From the NCBI RefSeq assembly GCF_021134715.1, contig NC_060021.1, positions 6,976,501-7,040,500 of the forward strand: DNA of 64,000 nt, read 5' to 3'. Under the pieces are notes generated by a model. It did no database searches, was not told the DNA's origin, and was given only the letters and a program-made list of their open reading frames with translations. Shown here piece after piece: positions 11,400-21,172 of this stretch. This stretch comes from Daphnia pulex. Taxonomy: Eukaryota > Arthropoda > Branchiopoda > Diplostraca > Daphniidae. The translations under genes were made by a program, and so were the position numbers. Numbering within the stretch: the stretch's first letter is position 1; each line of letters begins with the position of its first letter.

Positions 11400-11521
11400 G
11401 ACATTGACTGTGTGCGACCTCTATATTTAGCTGCTTCTCAGCAAACAAAAAAGAACAACAAAACGGGGGATAGGTGAGAGATGGCGCTCAGGTGGGCGGA
11501 TCTCCCCCTTAGACACGTCAG
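11400..11521 (+). repeat. DIRS inverted terminal repeat, left copy
   Basis: This 122-bp arm begins gacattgactgtgtgcg and ends agacacgtcag. It is the exact reverse complement, by eye, of 15667-15788. A further 67 bp (11333-11399) form the unique outer extension of this end, which is repeated inverted in the ICR. Confidence 0.92.
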
Positions 11522-11853
11522 CATTGGAAGCATATAATAACTGTGGGTCTGGCTTAACGGAAAGAGTTTAAGGCGATCCACGGTTCAAATAGTCTATTTT
11601 CTGTTGTTGTTGTTGTTCTCGTCGCCTTTATTGGCGGGATTGGCTGCGCCACGGCCGTGATTTGATCTTTGGCCACCGTTGTTGTATCTAGTAAAAAGAT
11701 AAAATGAAGGAGAATTAGTGGGCCGTCGACAATCAATGGATGCACCTAATTCGAGTTAAGTATTTAAATAGTTAGAAATAGCTCGGTATTAAATATAAGA
11801 TAAAAATAATAATGAAAAACGGGAATGACGTGGGCGGGATGGGTGGTTAGAAG
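11522..11853. other. DIRS non-coding segment between left repeat and ICR
   Basis: Non-coding. It contains a short (TTG)n tract near 11602-11617. On the coding (minus) strand this is the 3' untranslated part of the element. No ORF of note. Confidence 0.6.
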
Positions 11854-11965
11854 ACAGTCAATGTCTTCACTCCATTCCCCCAACAATCCCAATTGTTCAT
11901 CGCGAGCTAAAGCTCGCTCGAACAATTTACCAATTGTCGGTAAATTCGTTCGACATTGACTGTGT
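11854..11965 (-). repeat. DIRS internal complementary region (ICR)
   Basis: Positions 11854-11932 are the reverse complement of the left end (11333 to about 11410), and 11933-11965 the reverse complement of the right end (about 15775-15807). Read on the minus strand it therefore contains the circle junction ttaccgACAATtggtaaat, in which right and left ends are fused. In the DIRS replication model the ICR templates joining of the two ends into a circular double-stranded intermediate. Confidence 0.9.
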
Positions 11966-12001
11966 CTTAAAAGCAAGATACCCTCTGGTCAACGGCTACT
12001 A

Positions 12002-13501
12002 CTAGTCGGAGAGTTGAATTTGACGCTCGCTGGAAACTTCTGGGCTGTGTAGGATGGATGCGCCCACCAAATCGGTATTTTCTGGCACGGTTCTTTTATA
12101 GAACCTAGCAAAGGTAGATTCCCGGCTCCAGTGGCCTAAATTCAGGATCGATTGGATTGGAACGCCTCTATTCATCGCCTTAGAAGCGGCTGCTCCTCTT
12201 GCTGAATGGGCCGAAAAAACTGACGTATCGATACTTGCTTCTTTGAGTTGCTCCTTGATCCAGCGTCCAATCGTCGAGCTTGATACGGGTTTATGGGGCT
12301 TGTTTGAACCGATGAAGAGTGACTCGCTATTTGAGTCGTTCCTAAGCGGAGCCGTGCGGTCCATATAGTTCCGCATGCAGGCCACTGGGCAAATGGCGGG
12401 TTTCTGGTGCCAAGCTCCGACTGACAGCACGTGAAGCGGGCCGGAATGTTGGGCTTTCCTTGGGCGGCTCAAAACGAACTTTACTCCTCCTTCCGAGAAG
12501 CTGATGGAATGGAGCTGGATGGCAGCTAGATCGGCGCATCTCGAAAGCGAGGTGAGGGCAAGAAGAGTGGTCGTCTTGCGGGCTAGCTGCAAGATTGAGA
12601 GGCTGTCCTGGGCGCTTGCGGATACGTCTAAGTGTGTCAATACTACAGAAGGGTCCCATGTATTCGTATATCTGGGCTCAGGTGGCTTTTCATTATAAAC
12701 TCCTTTCATAAGGTTAACGACCAGGGGGTTCCTTCCGACCTCTAGAATCTCTGACGATAAGCTTAGGGTGGATGAGAGCATTGAACGGGCTACATTTACC
12801 GTGCTGTAGCTTTTACCGGAATGAAAATAATCCGAAAGGAAATTTAATACCTCCTTGACGCCAGACGACAGGGGATTGTGGTTCCGTTGACTACACCAAC
12901 TGCTCCAAGCGACCCAAGCGGACTGGTATGCAGAGTGTGTATTTGAACGAGTTGCTCCCAATATGAGCTCGATAACTTTTTCCGGAAAGCCTCGCTCTTC
13001 CAGACAACTCCGGAGAGCCGCCAGGCGATTAGACGGATGGACTCGTCTTTCGTCAATGGATGACCCTCCCCCAACGGGGACGTCAGCAACGACTTGGATG
13101 GGAAGAGAAGGAGCGGGATGTCCGTTGCTAGTTCCATCAAGGACGGGAACCAGCATTGGCTGGGCCAGTAGGGTGTCACTAGTACAATCTCGGCTTGTTC
13201 TTGCCGAACCTTCGTCAGACAGAAGGGAATCAAGTTGAAGGGGGGGAAACAATATCCCGCGAGAGCCTTCCAGCTCAGCGACAGAGCGTCTGTTTTCCAG
13301 GCTCCCGGTTGTGGAAACCGGCTGACAAAAATCGGTAACTGAGCGTTCCAGGAGCTCGCGAAGAGATCCACTTCTACTTCCCAAATTGCCTGAATTGTTT
13401 TGAACGATTGCGGGTCCAGTTTCCAGTCCCCCGACGACAGAGGCCTCCGAGATTCTGCGTCGGCCAGAATATTTGTTACGCCGGGCACAAATACGGCACA
13501 A
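12002..13501 (-). CDS. DIRS tyrosine recombinase
   Basis: 499-residue ORF. The C-terminal two thirds is a tyrosine recombinase: N-terminal SAM-like part (about residues 185-290, RSNTHSAYQSAW), then the catalytic domain with Arg321 (SRCADL), His432-x-x-Arg435 (HSARG), His457-Trp458 and nucleophile Tyr468 (FARFY), all in the expected order. It would integrate the circular element by site-specific recombination without a target duplication. The first 150-200 residues overlap the RT ORF in another frame and look like low-constraint sequence, so the real start may be internal or expression may need frameshifting or an internal start. No in-frame stop or missing catalytic residue is seen. Confidence 0.9.
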   Translation of the reverse strand: MCRICARRNKYSGRRRISEASVVGGLETGPAIVQNNSGNLGSRSGSLRELLERSVTDFCQPVSTTGSLENRRSVAELEGSRGILFPPLQLDSLLSDEGSARTSRDCTSDTLLAQPMLVPVLDGTSNGHPAPSLPIQVVADVPVGGGSSIDERRVHPSNRLAALRSCLEERGFPEKVIELILGATRSNTHSAYQSAWVAWSSWCSQRNHNPLSSGVKEVLNFLSDYFHSGKSYSTVNVARSMLSSTLSLSSEILEVGRNPLVVNLMKGVYNEKPPEPRYTNTWDPSVVLTHLDVSASAQDSLSILQLARKTTTLLALTSLSRCADLAAIQLHSISFSEGGVKFVLSRPRKAQHSGPLHVLSVGAWHQKPAICPVACMRNYMDRTAPLRNDSNSESLFIGSNKPHKPVSSSTIGRWIKEQLKEASIDTSVFSAHSARGAAASKAMNRGVPIQSILNLGHWSRESTFARFYKRTVPENTDLVGASILHSPEVSSERQIQLSD

Positions 13502-15636
13502 AGAGACAAGTTACGGCACTCGCACCATTTCGAAATTTCCAATGCGATACTGCAAAGGTTCGCTGATTTACAACCCCCCATTCTGTTCACGTAGCTGACA
13601 GCTGAGGTGTTATCCATCCTTAATTCGATTGTGGTGTCGTGGGCCGTTGCTGTAAAGCATTGAAGGGCCTTGAGTGCTGCCAGGAGCTCTAAAAAATTGA
13701 TGTGTTCCTTGCTTTCGTCCTTTGTCCATGGCCCCCCCGTTCTCAAATCTTTGCATACTGCCCCCCATCCTGATAAGGATGCATCCGACGCGATGGACAG
13801 ATCCGGCGCCGGAAAAATGAGCGGTCGGCCAGATAAAAAATCTGCCTCTGAAAGCCACCAAAGTAGGTCTTTACGCGCCTCTTTTGACAGGGTAAAGGAT
13901 TCACTTGACCTAATCAGACGGCCCTCTGGCCGGGAGTTCAGGAGGATCTGAAGACCGCGAAAATGGGCTGGGGCAAAGTTAACGGCTGCTGCTGCCCAAT
14001 TCAAATTTCCGATAATCTTTTCCAGATCGATTTGGGAAATTTGAGGTTCCTTCAGCGCAGATTTACAAAGGCGAAAAATGTCAAGTCTCTTCCTGTCCGG
14101 CAAGATTAGTTTCATTTTGACTGAGTCGATGAACAGGCCTATGTATTCTAATTTCTGAGAGGGCTCTTCCGATGATTTTTCGTCACTAATCACAAAGCCT
14201 AGGGACTCTAGCAGCGATCTTACTCTTTTCACAGCGACCTTGGCTTCCGACTGGGAGCTAGCCGCGATTAGAATATCATCCAGGTAGATCACGAGACGGA
14301 GGCCGTTCTTCCGCAGGAAGGCTACCACTACCCTTAAAAGCTTGGTAAACGCCCATGGCGCGGAGCTTAAACCGAAGGGGAGGGACACGAATTCGAATAA
14401 AACGCCCTCCCATTTAAACTGAAGGAATTTCCGATGGCCTTCAAAAATAGGGACCGTCAAATATGCATCTTTCAAGTCCAACTTGGTCAGCCAATCCCCT
14501 TCCCGAATCGTATGTCTCACTGATGAAATGCCCTCCATCTTGAATTTTTGATAAGACAGAAAACGATTAAGTGCTTTCAGGTTAATGATGGGCCTATAAC
14601 CTCCTGTTCTTTTCGGAATTAGAAAAATGCTGGAGATGAAACCTTGATCACGGGCCCTAACAATCGCTCCTTTTTCTATGAGTGAATTCACTTCCTGCTT
14701 GCAGCAATCGTATTGATGCGTGTCCATGCAGGCGTTTGGTGGAATAAAAAATTGGACGGGCTCAGAAATAAAGTCTAGTTGTAAACCTTGAGACACCGTC
14801 GATAAAATCCACGGGTCGAGAGTAAGTTTTGACCATTCAGACGCAAAACGCGCTATGCGACCCCCAAAAGAATCGTGAAAGGCAAGAATAGTTTGGACAT
14901 ACCGGGATCCGGGATTTGAATAGCGACCGCCTGAAGATGCCGGTGGATTGCTGAAACTGCGACCCGATTGGCGTTGACCATGACCGCCGCTGGATCCCGA
15001 CGCGCGAGGGGCTCCCGCGGTTTCAAGAGCGTTTAGTGTCTTCACCTGCTCGACCAGGGCCTGGGTAAACTTCGGACCGAAGAGATGTTCTCCGCCGGTT
15101 GGTAGGATAGCCTTGTCGTCCAGTAGCCCGATATTCTGTGGGTAGATTTGGGCCAGAATGTTGCGGCGTCGCGCGTTCGTGATGTCGTGGTACACCACCG
15201 CCCAGAGCTTCAGAGCCGTCTTAACCGCCTTGGCGTCGGCTCGGGATTTCTTCTTTTTCTTGATTCGACTCGCCAGAAACATGATGGGCTTGACTAAGTC
15301 AAGGATCTTGAAGGTTTGGTTTCTGTAGATCTTCTCGATTGGGTCGATGTTGGCCTTAGCTGCCGAAGATGACTTAACTGCCTTCAGCCGGATGTAGAAA
15401 GCCTCATCTAGATTGGGGTTGATCAGCAGGTCGGCGTTCTTCTTTAGCTTGGGTCTAAAGGCCTCTCTAGCACTTTTCGCTCGAGTGTCATCTAAACCCG
15501 ATACAACCCAGCCGGCTAAAGTAGCTGACTTTTCACTTGAGAGACGAAATTTCTTTACGCCTCCCCCTCTTGATGAATCGGAGCCTGAACTACTAGAACT
15601 TGAGCTAGAGTCGCTTGACTGATCAGGATCCGACAT
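12844..15636 (-). CDS. DIRS Gag-like / reverse transcriptase / RNase H polyprotein
   Basis: 930-residue ORF starting MSDPDQ followed by a Ser-rich acidic tract and basic patches (KKKKKS), consistent with a Gag-like N-terminal 270 residues ending in a Gly/Ser/Arg-rich RNA-binding-like segment. The reverse transcriptase (about residues 300-520) shows GGYRPIINLKALN, LDLKDAYLTVPI, LPFGLSSAPWAF and the catalytic YLDDI with Asp453/454. RNase H follows (about 610-720) with Asp618 in SDASLSGWG, a Glu in LELLAALKAL and an Asp in MDNTSAV. The tail (DLFASSWNAQLP, YCFPPFNLI) is the region conserved after RNase H in DIRS-like elements. I do not see a clear DNA methyltransferase motif. The last about 220 residues overlap the recombinase ORF in a different frame. 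Confidence 0.9.
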   Translation of the reverse strand: MSDPDQSSDSSSSSSSSGSDSSRGGGVKKFRLSSEKSATLAGWVVSGLDDTRAKSAREAFRPKLKKNADLLINPNLDEAFYIRLKAVKSSSAAKANIDPIEKIYRNQTFKILDLVKPIMFLASRIKKKKKSRADAKAVKTALKLWAVVYHDITNARRRNILAQIYPQNIGLLDDKAILPTGGEHLFGPKFTQALVEQVKTLNALETAGAPRASGSSGGHGQRQSGRSFSNPPASSGGRYSNPGSRYVQTILAFHDSFGGRIARFASEWSKLTLDPWILSTVSQGLQLDFISEPVQFFIPPNACMDTHQYDCCKQEVNSLIEKGAIVRARDQGFISSIFLIPKRTGGYRPIINLKALNRFLSYQKFKMEGISSVRHTIREGDWLTKLDLKDAYLTVPIFEGHRKFLQFKWEGVLFEFVSLPFGLSSAPWAFTKLLRVVVAFLRKNGLRLVIYLDDILIAASSQSEAKVAVKRVRSLLESLGFVISDEKSSEEPSQKLEYIGLFIDSVKMKLILPDRKRLDIFRLCKSALKEPQISQIDLEKIIGNLNWAAAAVNFAPAHFRGLQILLNSRPEGRLIRSSESFTLSKEARKDLLWWLSEADFLSGRPLIFPAPDLSIASDASLSGWGAVCKDLRTGGPWTKDESKEHINFLELLAALKALQCFTATAHDTTIELRMDNTSAVSYVNRMGGCKSANLCSIALEISKWCECRNLSLCAVFVPGVTNILADAESRRPLSSGDWKLDPQSFKTIQAIWEVEVDLFASSWNAQLPIFVSRFPQPGAWKTDALSLSWKALAGYCFPPFNLIPFCLTKVRQEQAEIVLVTPYWPSQCWFPSLMELATDIPLLLFPSKSLLTSPLGEGHPLTKDESIRLIAWRLSGVVWKSEAFRKKLSSSYWEQLVQIHTLHTSPLGSLGAVGVVNGTTIPCRLASRRY

Positions 15637-15666
15637 GATGTTTGCACAACGAGAGCGAAAAGAGAT

Positions 15667-15788
15667 CTGACGTGTCTAAGGGGGAGATCCGCCCACCTGA
15701 GCGCCATCTCTCACCTATCCCCCGTTTTGTTGTTCTTTTTTGTTTGCTGAGAAGCAGCTAAATATAGAGGTCGCACACAGTCAATGTC
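15667..15788 (-). repeat. DIRS inverted terminal repeat, right copy
   Basis: Identical, on the reverse strand, to 11400-11521. The outermost 19 bp (15789-15807, acgaatttaccgacaat) are unique to this end and reappear inverted in the ICR. The RT ORF starts 31 bp inside this repeat (15636), so the repeat likely holds the element's promoter. Confidence 0.92.
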
Positions 15789-15807
15789 GAACGAATTTAC
15801 CGACAAT

Positions 15808-15890
15808 CCGCCATCACATGATAAACAAGAACACCTATGCCATCTATTGGACACCTCTGACACTCCAAGTCCGAACAATCAAAACACAAT
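15808..15890 (+). repeat. Inverted duplication, arm B (right part)
   Basis: Continues arm B beyond the DIRS insertion: ccgccatcacatgataaaca through gacacctctgacactcc matches arm A (about 5045-5144) reversed with few differences. Similarity fades after about 15890. Confidence 0.75.
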
Positions 15891-16153
15891 TTTAGTTGTG
15901 TAAGACTGTAAGACACACACAACATTGAATTTGTGAATTATAATAATATTGTACATCTTAAATACTTCTTTGCATTAAAAATATTACATATTTAGGTACC
16001 GAAAATTTTTTCACTCCACTGGTTATCGGGCTGCAGAAGTGCAGTTCTGTATCTGCCATGTAACTTAAAGAAATTCAGTTCTTTAGCTACTTGCATACGG
16101 TGCACTTTTATTTGCTTAAACCTAGCTTGAAATCTTTATATTAGTACAGAGAA

Positions 16154-16859
16154 CAAGGCTCACTTGCTAGTTTTATGCAAATTTCCGGAAGTACACCGGA
16201 AGTAAGCGATAGCGCCTTAACCGCTAAGCTGCCAACAAAATAAACCAAATATTCGTTAAATTTGGCTTTTAAGGTGATTTAGATTAATTTAAACGGGTTG
16301 CTGACAGAAGAACTCCACCGACAATAGAACACCAATATATTAAATACTTTTTAAAAATTTCTTTGTATGCGACAGTAGTACTCCAAAGACATAAGAACTC
16401 ATTTTTAAAATAATATTTAAGAAACCCGACAATAGAACTCCACTATTTGGGGTTCTATTGTCAGTGGAGTTCTTCTGTTTTTGGAAATCTTCTGTCTTTG
16501 GAGTTCTACGGTCGCCATACTATTTAAACGAAATCCAGAATTTGGTTAAAATCGAGATTCTCGATTTTGGTTTTTGGACGATTTTGGGGTATACCGGAAG
16601 TACGCAAAAAAAAACATGATATCGACCCCAAATTTGACGAGGATCGCGAATTCATGTTTTTTTTTGTGTCAAATGAATATTTACCGAACTACTGACTCAT
16701 TTAGAAACCGGAAGTAGCAAAAAAATGTGACAGACTAAGTTTTTAAGACGATTCGGCCAAGCTCAGTTGCCAACTCGGCCAAAAAAAGACAAAAAAACGG
16801 CCTGGCCGAGTTGTCTACACACCAAAAAAATACATTAAAAATCTAACAAGTGAGCTTTG
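16154..16859. mobile_element. Putative non-autonomous element with short terminal inverted repeats
   Basis: Left end CAAGGCTCACTTGCTAG (16154-16170) is inverted at the right end as ctaacaagtgagctttg (16843-16859), with 15 of 17 positions matching. The interior is non-coding and rich in internal symmetry: a 27-bp foldback (16304-16330 with 16452-16478, one mismatch), four ccggaagta-type motifs, and a caactcggcc / ggccgagttg pair (16771-16780, 16804-16813). No transposase is present. No clear target-site duplication was identified, so the boundaries and class (MITE-like) are tentative. Confidence 0.45.
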
Positions 16860-16869
16860 TTGCTGTAAC

Positions 16870-17492
16870 AGAAACTGACAGCCATCACCCAAAATTACCT
16901 AATAGTAGCAGCGATAAATTTCTGCAGAGAAATGCAAAGTAAACGTAACTAAACTGATGCTTATGACAGGTGGAAAAATGATCAAAGGCAAAGGCCGTCT
17001 AGCGTCACAAAGAAGAAACGTTTAAAAGTAAAAGGAAAACAATGTAAGGGTATTGGCCGTGAAGGCGCACTATCCGGCTAACTCATGTGTAAACTTCTTT
17101 CATTGTTCACGGAATAATGGTCTAATAATAATGAAGAAACACCTTACATCTTCGGATCTTTCCTTCTGTTGTTTACATCTGTAGAAAAAAAAATGTCTTT
17201 ATTCAAGCCCGGGGGTTTCCTGTTTCCTCTTCGCTCACGAACTGTATCTCACAAATAAAGACCGCAGTGGTCTTTATCTGTGGTCTAATTCCCATTCTCC
17301 CAACGCTTGGTTACGTCCGGTTGGCTCCGCCACTAGTCATTTTATGACTTCAGCCCCAGCAGACGAAAATATTAAATTTCACGAGTTGTTTTTCTTCGAA
17401 TGTGGTTCGATGCCATTTATGCGAGCCACTGTTATTAATATAGCGCTTGAAAATGAGAACCATTCAACAACAAAGTTATTAAACAAATATTC
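16870..17492. other. Intergenic / promoter of the TPP carrier gene
   Basis: No gene seen. It contains a 9-bp hairpin, ataaagacc-gcagt-ggtctttat, at 17255-17277. The 5' UTR of the next gene probably starts here. Confidence 0.4.
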
Positions 17493-18720
17493 ATGGAAGC
17501 GTCAGAAAAAAAACGAAAGCGTACGGTAATCTCTGAACGAGGATTCTCTGGAGCAATTGGAGGATCTTTAACACGAGCGATGTGCCAGCCGTTTGATGTC
17601 CTCAAAATAAGATTCCAAGTCAGTGATGTTATTTAAATTAAAATTTATCAGCCTTAAGATTGATGGATTTTTCATTCCTTTAGGTTCAAATAGAACCCAT
17701 TAGTAAAGCTAATAGCAGTGCTGTATATAGAGGTATTTTTCAAGGACTGCAACATATTGTTAAGAGTGAAGGATGGACAGCTCTCTGGAAAGGACATGTT
17801 GCTGCACAAGCTCTTTCAGCAACTTTTGGTTTTGTACAGTTTGGTTTGTTTGAGGGTATCACCACATATGCCTTTGAAAAATCTCCTGCACTAAATTCAG
17901 TGCAATCTGGAGTCAATTTCTCAGCTGGTTTTGGATCAGGATGTTTGGCAACCATAATATCCTTTCCTTTTGACACTATTAGAACAAGACTTATAGTACA
18001 AGGAGAACCCAAGGTAGCTAATTTGATTTAATAATTAATCAATATATCAGTGATTAATTAAAAAAGTATTTTAGATTTACAAGGGTGTGATTGATGTAGT
18101 ATCAAAAATGTGGGCCAATGAGGGGGCTCTATCTCTGTACCATGGGCTGTCACCCACTCTGATCCAAATGGGGCCATACATTGGTTGCCAATTTGCAATG
18201 TATAAATTTTTGGTTGAAATATATGATCAAGCTATGGAAGAAAAAAGTGCTGGGCTGAAAAGTCTAACCTGTGGGGCTGTAGCAGGAGCATTTGCAAAGA
18301 CTCTTGTTTATCCACTAGATCTGGGAAAGAAACGTATGCAGTTGCAAGGTTTCTGTGATAGGCATCAATATAAAGGGTATTTAGGTTGAAAATGTCTGAA
18401 TGCTGCTTAAGAAATTGTCTCTATTATATTATCTGTTTTAGGCTATTCGATTGTCTTGCAACAACAGTTCGAAATGAAGGATTGGCTGCTTTGCTCAAAG
18501 GTTTTCTCTTTCAACTTTAGAATTAGTAAACAAAAATTCTAATTCAAATTTTGTACCTTTAGGTCTTAGTCCTAGCCTGCTAAAGGCTGTTTTCTCATCT
18601 GCCCTTCAATTCTATTTCTATGAAATTACTTTGGAGTTTCTCACTAGGTCAAGGTTCGAGTATATACAAAAATGAATTAATTTGTAAATTAAAAAAGAAT
18701 TCATTGTATGTTTTAGGTGA
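17493..18720 (+). CDS. SLC25A19: Mitochondrial thiamine pyrophosphate carrier (SLC25A19-like)
   Basis: Six exons: 17493-17618, 17684-18013, 18075-18376, 18442-18500, 18563-18653 and a terminal 4-nt coding exon 18717-18720, about 303 residues. Three Solcar repeats with signature motifs PFDVLKIRFQ, PFDTIRTRL and PLDLGKKRMQL. Blocks typical of the SLC25A19 family are EGWTALWKGHV, QGEPKVY-like QGEPKIYKG and KGLSPSLLKAVFS. The family exchanges cytosolic thiamine diphosphate for matrix nucleotides across the inner membrane, supplying pyruvate and 2-oxoglutarate dehydrogenases. If the last 63-nt intron is retained, translation ends at 18675 with a slightly longer tail, so the exact end is uncertain. 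The gene is tail-to-tail with SAS-6 (160 nt between stops). Confidence 0.9.
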
Positions 18721-18880
18721 AATATTAGGCCAATTAAATTTTCAACCAACCATTTTGTCATTCATATTTGTCTGAAAATGTAAATTTTCTTTTATACTAT
18801 TAAAGAATTTATTAGATTTAAACGAACAAAACATGTCTTACGGTACATTCGTCGAACATGTGCGCGACTCCATCAAGCAA

Positions 18881-21124
18881 TTATTTTTTGAAATAAGCCG
18901 AGGGCTTTGAATTAGGGGGGTTTCTTTCTGTAGATTTTTCTTTCCGTACGAGTCCACCATATGATTTAGGTTGAAAATATTTCGGATCTAGCGGCTCGTC
19001 ATTTTCCCTATAACAGAACAACTGTAAGTCAGCGCTATCTGACTTTAATTAAATTAAAATGAGCTCACCTATTTTCAAGGGTCTGACCCAACTGCAATGG
19101 AGAAGCCCTTATTGTTGACATGGGAATTTTAGGGCTAACGCCGTTTCCGTCGTTTGGCGTTGAAAACCACTGCGGATTCCTGGTTGTATTATCTGATCTT
19201 AGCTGAAGGTCGTTCAGTTGTTTGTTGAGATAGGATATAACTAAACAAACAAGATGCGTAAAATCACTATAAATAAGGTGCCAATCGATTTAATTACTCT
19301 GTTCATTGTTCTTGATAGTAGACTCTTTTTCTTCATTTTTACTTCTCAATTCTGCAACTTCATCGTTTATTTTGGCTTGTTTGTTCAATTCAGCGCGAAA
19401 ACGAGCGATTTCGTTTTCTCGTTGTTGTAGTATTTTTTCTTGTTCTGTAGCGACTTCAGTGCGTGTTTTCAACTGAACAACAATGAAAGTTGGAAACTCT
19501 AATAAAATAATAGTTTTAATTTGGGATTACCTTCTGATTTGACATCCGAATATCGTTTTGCAATTTCCTTATTATATCATTTGCTTTAATGAGTTCTTCA
19601 GTCATGGTCTTTACTGCGCTTTCGCGCCGAGAAATAACACTATCCTTCTCTTCAACGATACTGGTCAAACGAACCTTTTTAATTTAAATGATAAAAAAGT
19701 AAGATGTATCTCGCTGTATTTAATCATGAGAGATCCAATACCTTTTGTTCTTGTGCTGAGGTCAAAAGATCCTGCTGTTTAGCAAGTAGTATATCCTTAT
19801 CCTTTAGTTCCTGTAAATCCATCATACAAAAATGTTATAAAATGTGCATTTGAACGTGAACCAAACGTACGTAAATGACATGGTAAATAACTTACTTGTT
19901 CCAGCACAGCTACTTTTGTTCGTAGTTGATTCACTGTTCTTTCCTTGCTGTGAAAGTCTGCATCTAGACTAGCTCCACGGCGACGAGCTGACGTCAATTC
20001 TTGTTGTAAACGATTACATTCCTCTTCAGCTTTGACTAATCGAGAAGCTGTATCTCTATATGTATTCATAAAAATATTAGACATGAAAATGTGTTTAAAA
20101 TCCTTCAAATTATTAGTCTTACTTGACATGATTGTCACACTGTGAATTTTTCTCTTTCAGGTCTTTTATTTGCTGTAAAAAATTTTTCTCTTTTTCTCCA
20201 GCATTCATCTGGTGCTGTTTAAGTTGCTGTTCAAGGTCCAGTTTAGTCTGAAGAAGGACTTGCTTCTCTGTTTGGTATTCTATTTTAAGTAATTGTTGCA
20301 TGTCTTGTAGTTTTGACTGAAAGTCACACTTCAGTAGCTCTAGTTCAGCTGTTTTCTGTGCATTATTCTTTCTTTCAATGTCAATTTGTTGTTCCAAGCC
20401 TTTGAGAGTTTGAAGGTTGCTCTCTTGCTCTTCCTTTAATTGCCTAAGTTTAAGTGAGAGGTGCTTCTTTATTTGTGTTTCTCCTCCTTCAGACAGTCTT
20501 AGAGAAAGGTGACATAAATGTTTGAATGGATTGGTCTCCACAATTTCGAAAACAAAACATGGTTTTGACATCTCATTTTGATACCGTATAAGAATGAGAA
20601 ATCTTGTAAATAAAATTTGTATTAGAAAATTTAATGATTTTTCCAAATCTAAAACTGTAGTTCATACTTTGGAGATTCTGTCTGATGTTCTGTTACACAG
20701 CGTTCAACTAGTTGAACAAATTTGGCTGGGAAGGATGAGAAATCAATTAAGAGTCCTTGCTGTGATTTCAACACAGAAAAATCCTCTTCTGACATTCGGA
20801 GGCTGTAGAAAATGTATGGATCATCTTCATCAGTTATTTCAATTTGTAAATCCTGTTTTATGAGAAAAAGACTCATGGGTGATGTTTTTGTTTGGGAACA
20901 TGGAAAATTTTATAGAAAACCTTGCGAAAGGAGGTGGAAGACATTCCAGATGAAATCAACTCCACAGACAGTCTCAGGAAATGCTTTCTCTCTTCTGTTG
21001 CAGACAATTGCATTTGTACAGGCACCATATTTTCAAAAACTTTATCAGATTCAGAAGGTCGCATTCCTATGAAATTTGTTGGTGTAATCGGGCTTTTCAT
21101 TCCCCACGTAAATGGTTTCGACAT
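18881..21124 (-). CDS. SASS6: Spindle assembly abnormal protein 6 (SAS-6), centriole cartwheel
   Basis: Nine exons (minus): 21124-20921, 20852-20668, 20602-20123, 20055-19896, 19810-19742, 19674-19531, 19472-19298, 19240-19069, 19007-18881; about 571 residues, all phases consistent. The N-terminal globular domain carries the diagnostic SEEDFSVLKSQQGLLIDF and IVETNPFKHLCHLSL motifs. A long coiled coil (about residues 165-490, Leu/Gln/Glu/Lys-rich) follows, then a disordered tail with YLNKQLNDLQLR and DPKYFQPKSYGG, as in other SAS-6 proteins. SAS-6 homodimers oligomerise into the nine-fold cartwheel that templates centriole symmetry. The start at MSKPF is chosen because upstream residues are hydrophobic and unlike the family; an in-frame ATG at 21172 is the alternative. 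Confidence 0.93.
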
Positions 21125-21172
21125 TTTTATAATTTCAACTAAAATTAAAATTGGTGGAAATTCATGAACCAC

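Larger units (their letters stand above)
11333..15807 (-). mobile_element. Complete DIRS-type tyrosine-recombinase retrotransposon
   Basis: About 4.48 kb, coding on the minus strand: a Gag-like/RT/RNase H ORF, an overlapping tyrosine recombinase ORF, 122-bp inverted terminal repeats (11400-11521 and 15667-15788) that are identical by eye, and an internal complementary region (11854-11965) just after the recombinase stop. The ICR is complementary to both extreme ends joined together, which is the defining layout of DIRS elements. There are no LTRs, no DDE integrase and no target-site duplication. Both flanks match the second arm of an older duplication that lacks the insertion, so the boundaries are fixed to within the shared ACAAT. 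Intact ORFs and identical repeats indicate a young, possibly mobile copy. Confidence 0.93.

Noticed and set aside
12342..12698. ORFs opposite or frame-shifted to the recombinase and RT genes (also 13610-13951, 15413-15622)
   Set aside because: Shadows of the DIRS ORFs without motifs of their own.
11333..15807. Interpretation as an LTR (Gypsy/Copia) or LINE element, or as an endogenous virus
   Set aside because: No direct LTRs, no DDE integrase or endonuclease, no envelope-like ORF. Inverted repeats, ICR and tyrosine recombinase identify a DIRS element.
17255..17277. Hairpin ataaagacc/ggtctttat as a histone 3' stem-loop or tRNA fragment
   Set aside because: It lacks the histone consensus (GGCTCTTTTCAGAGCC-type) and no histone gene or tRNA arm pattern adjoins it.
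20594..21167. Plus-strand ORFs across the SAS-6 gene
   Set aside because: They are antisense to well-supported SAS-6 exons and have no motif or splice continuity.
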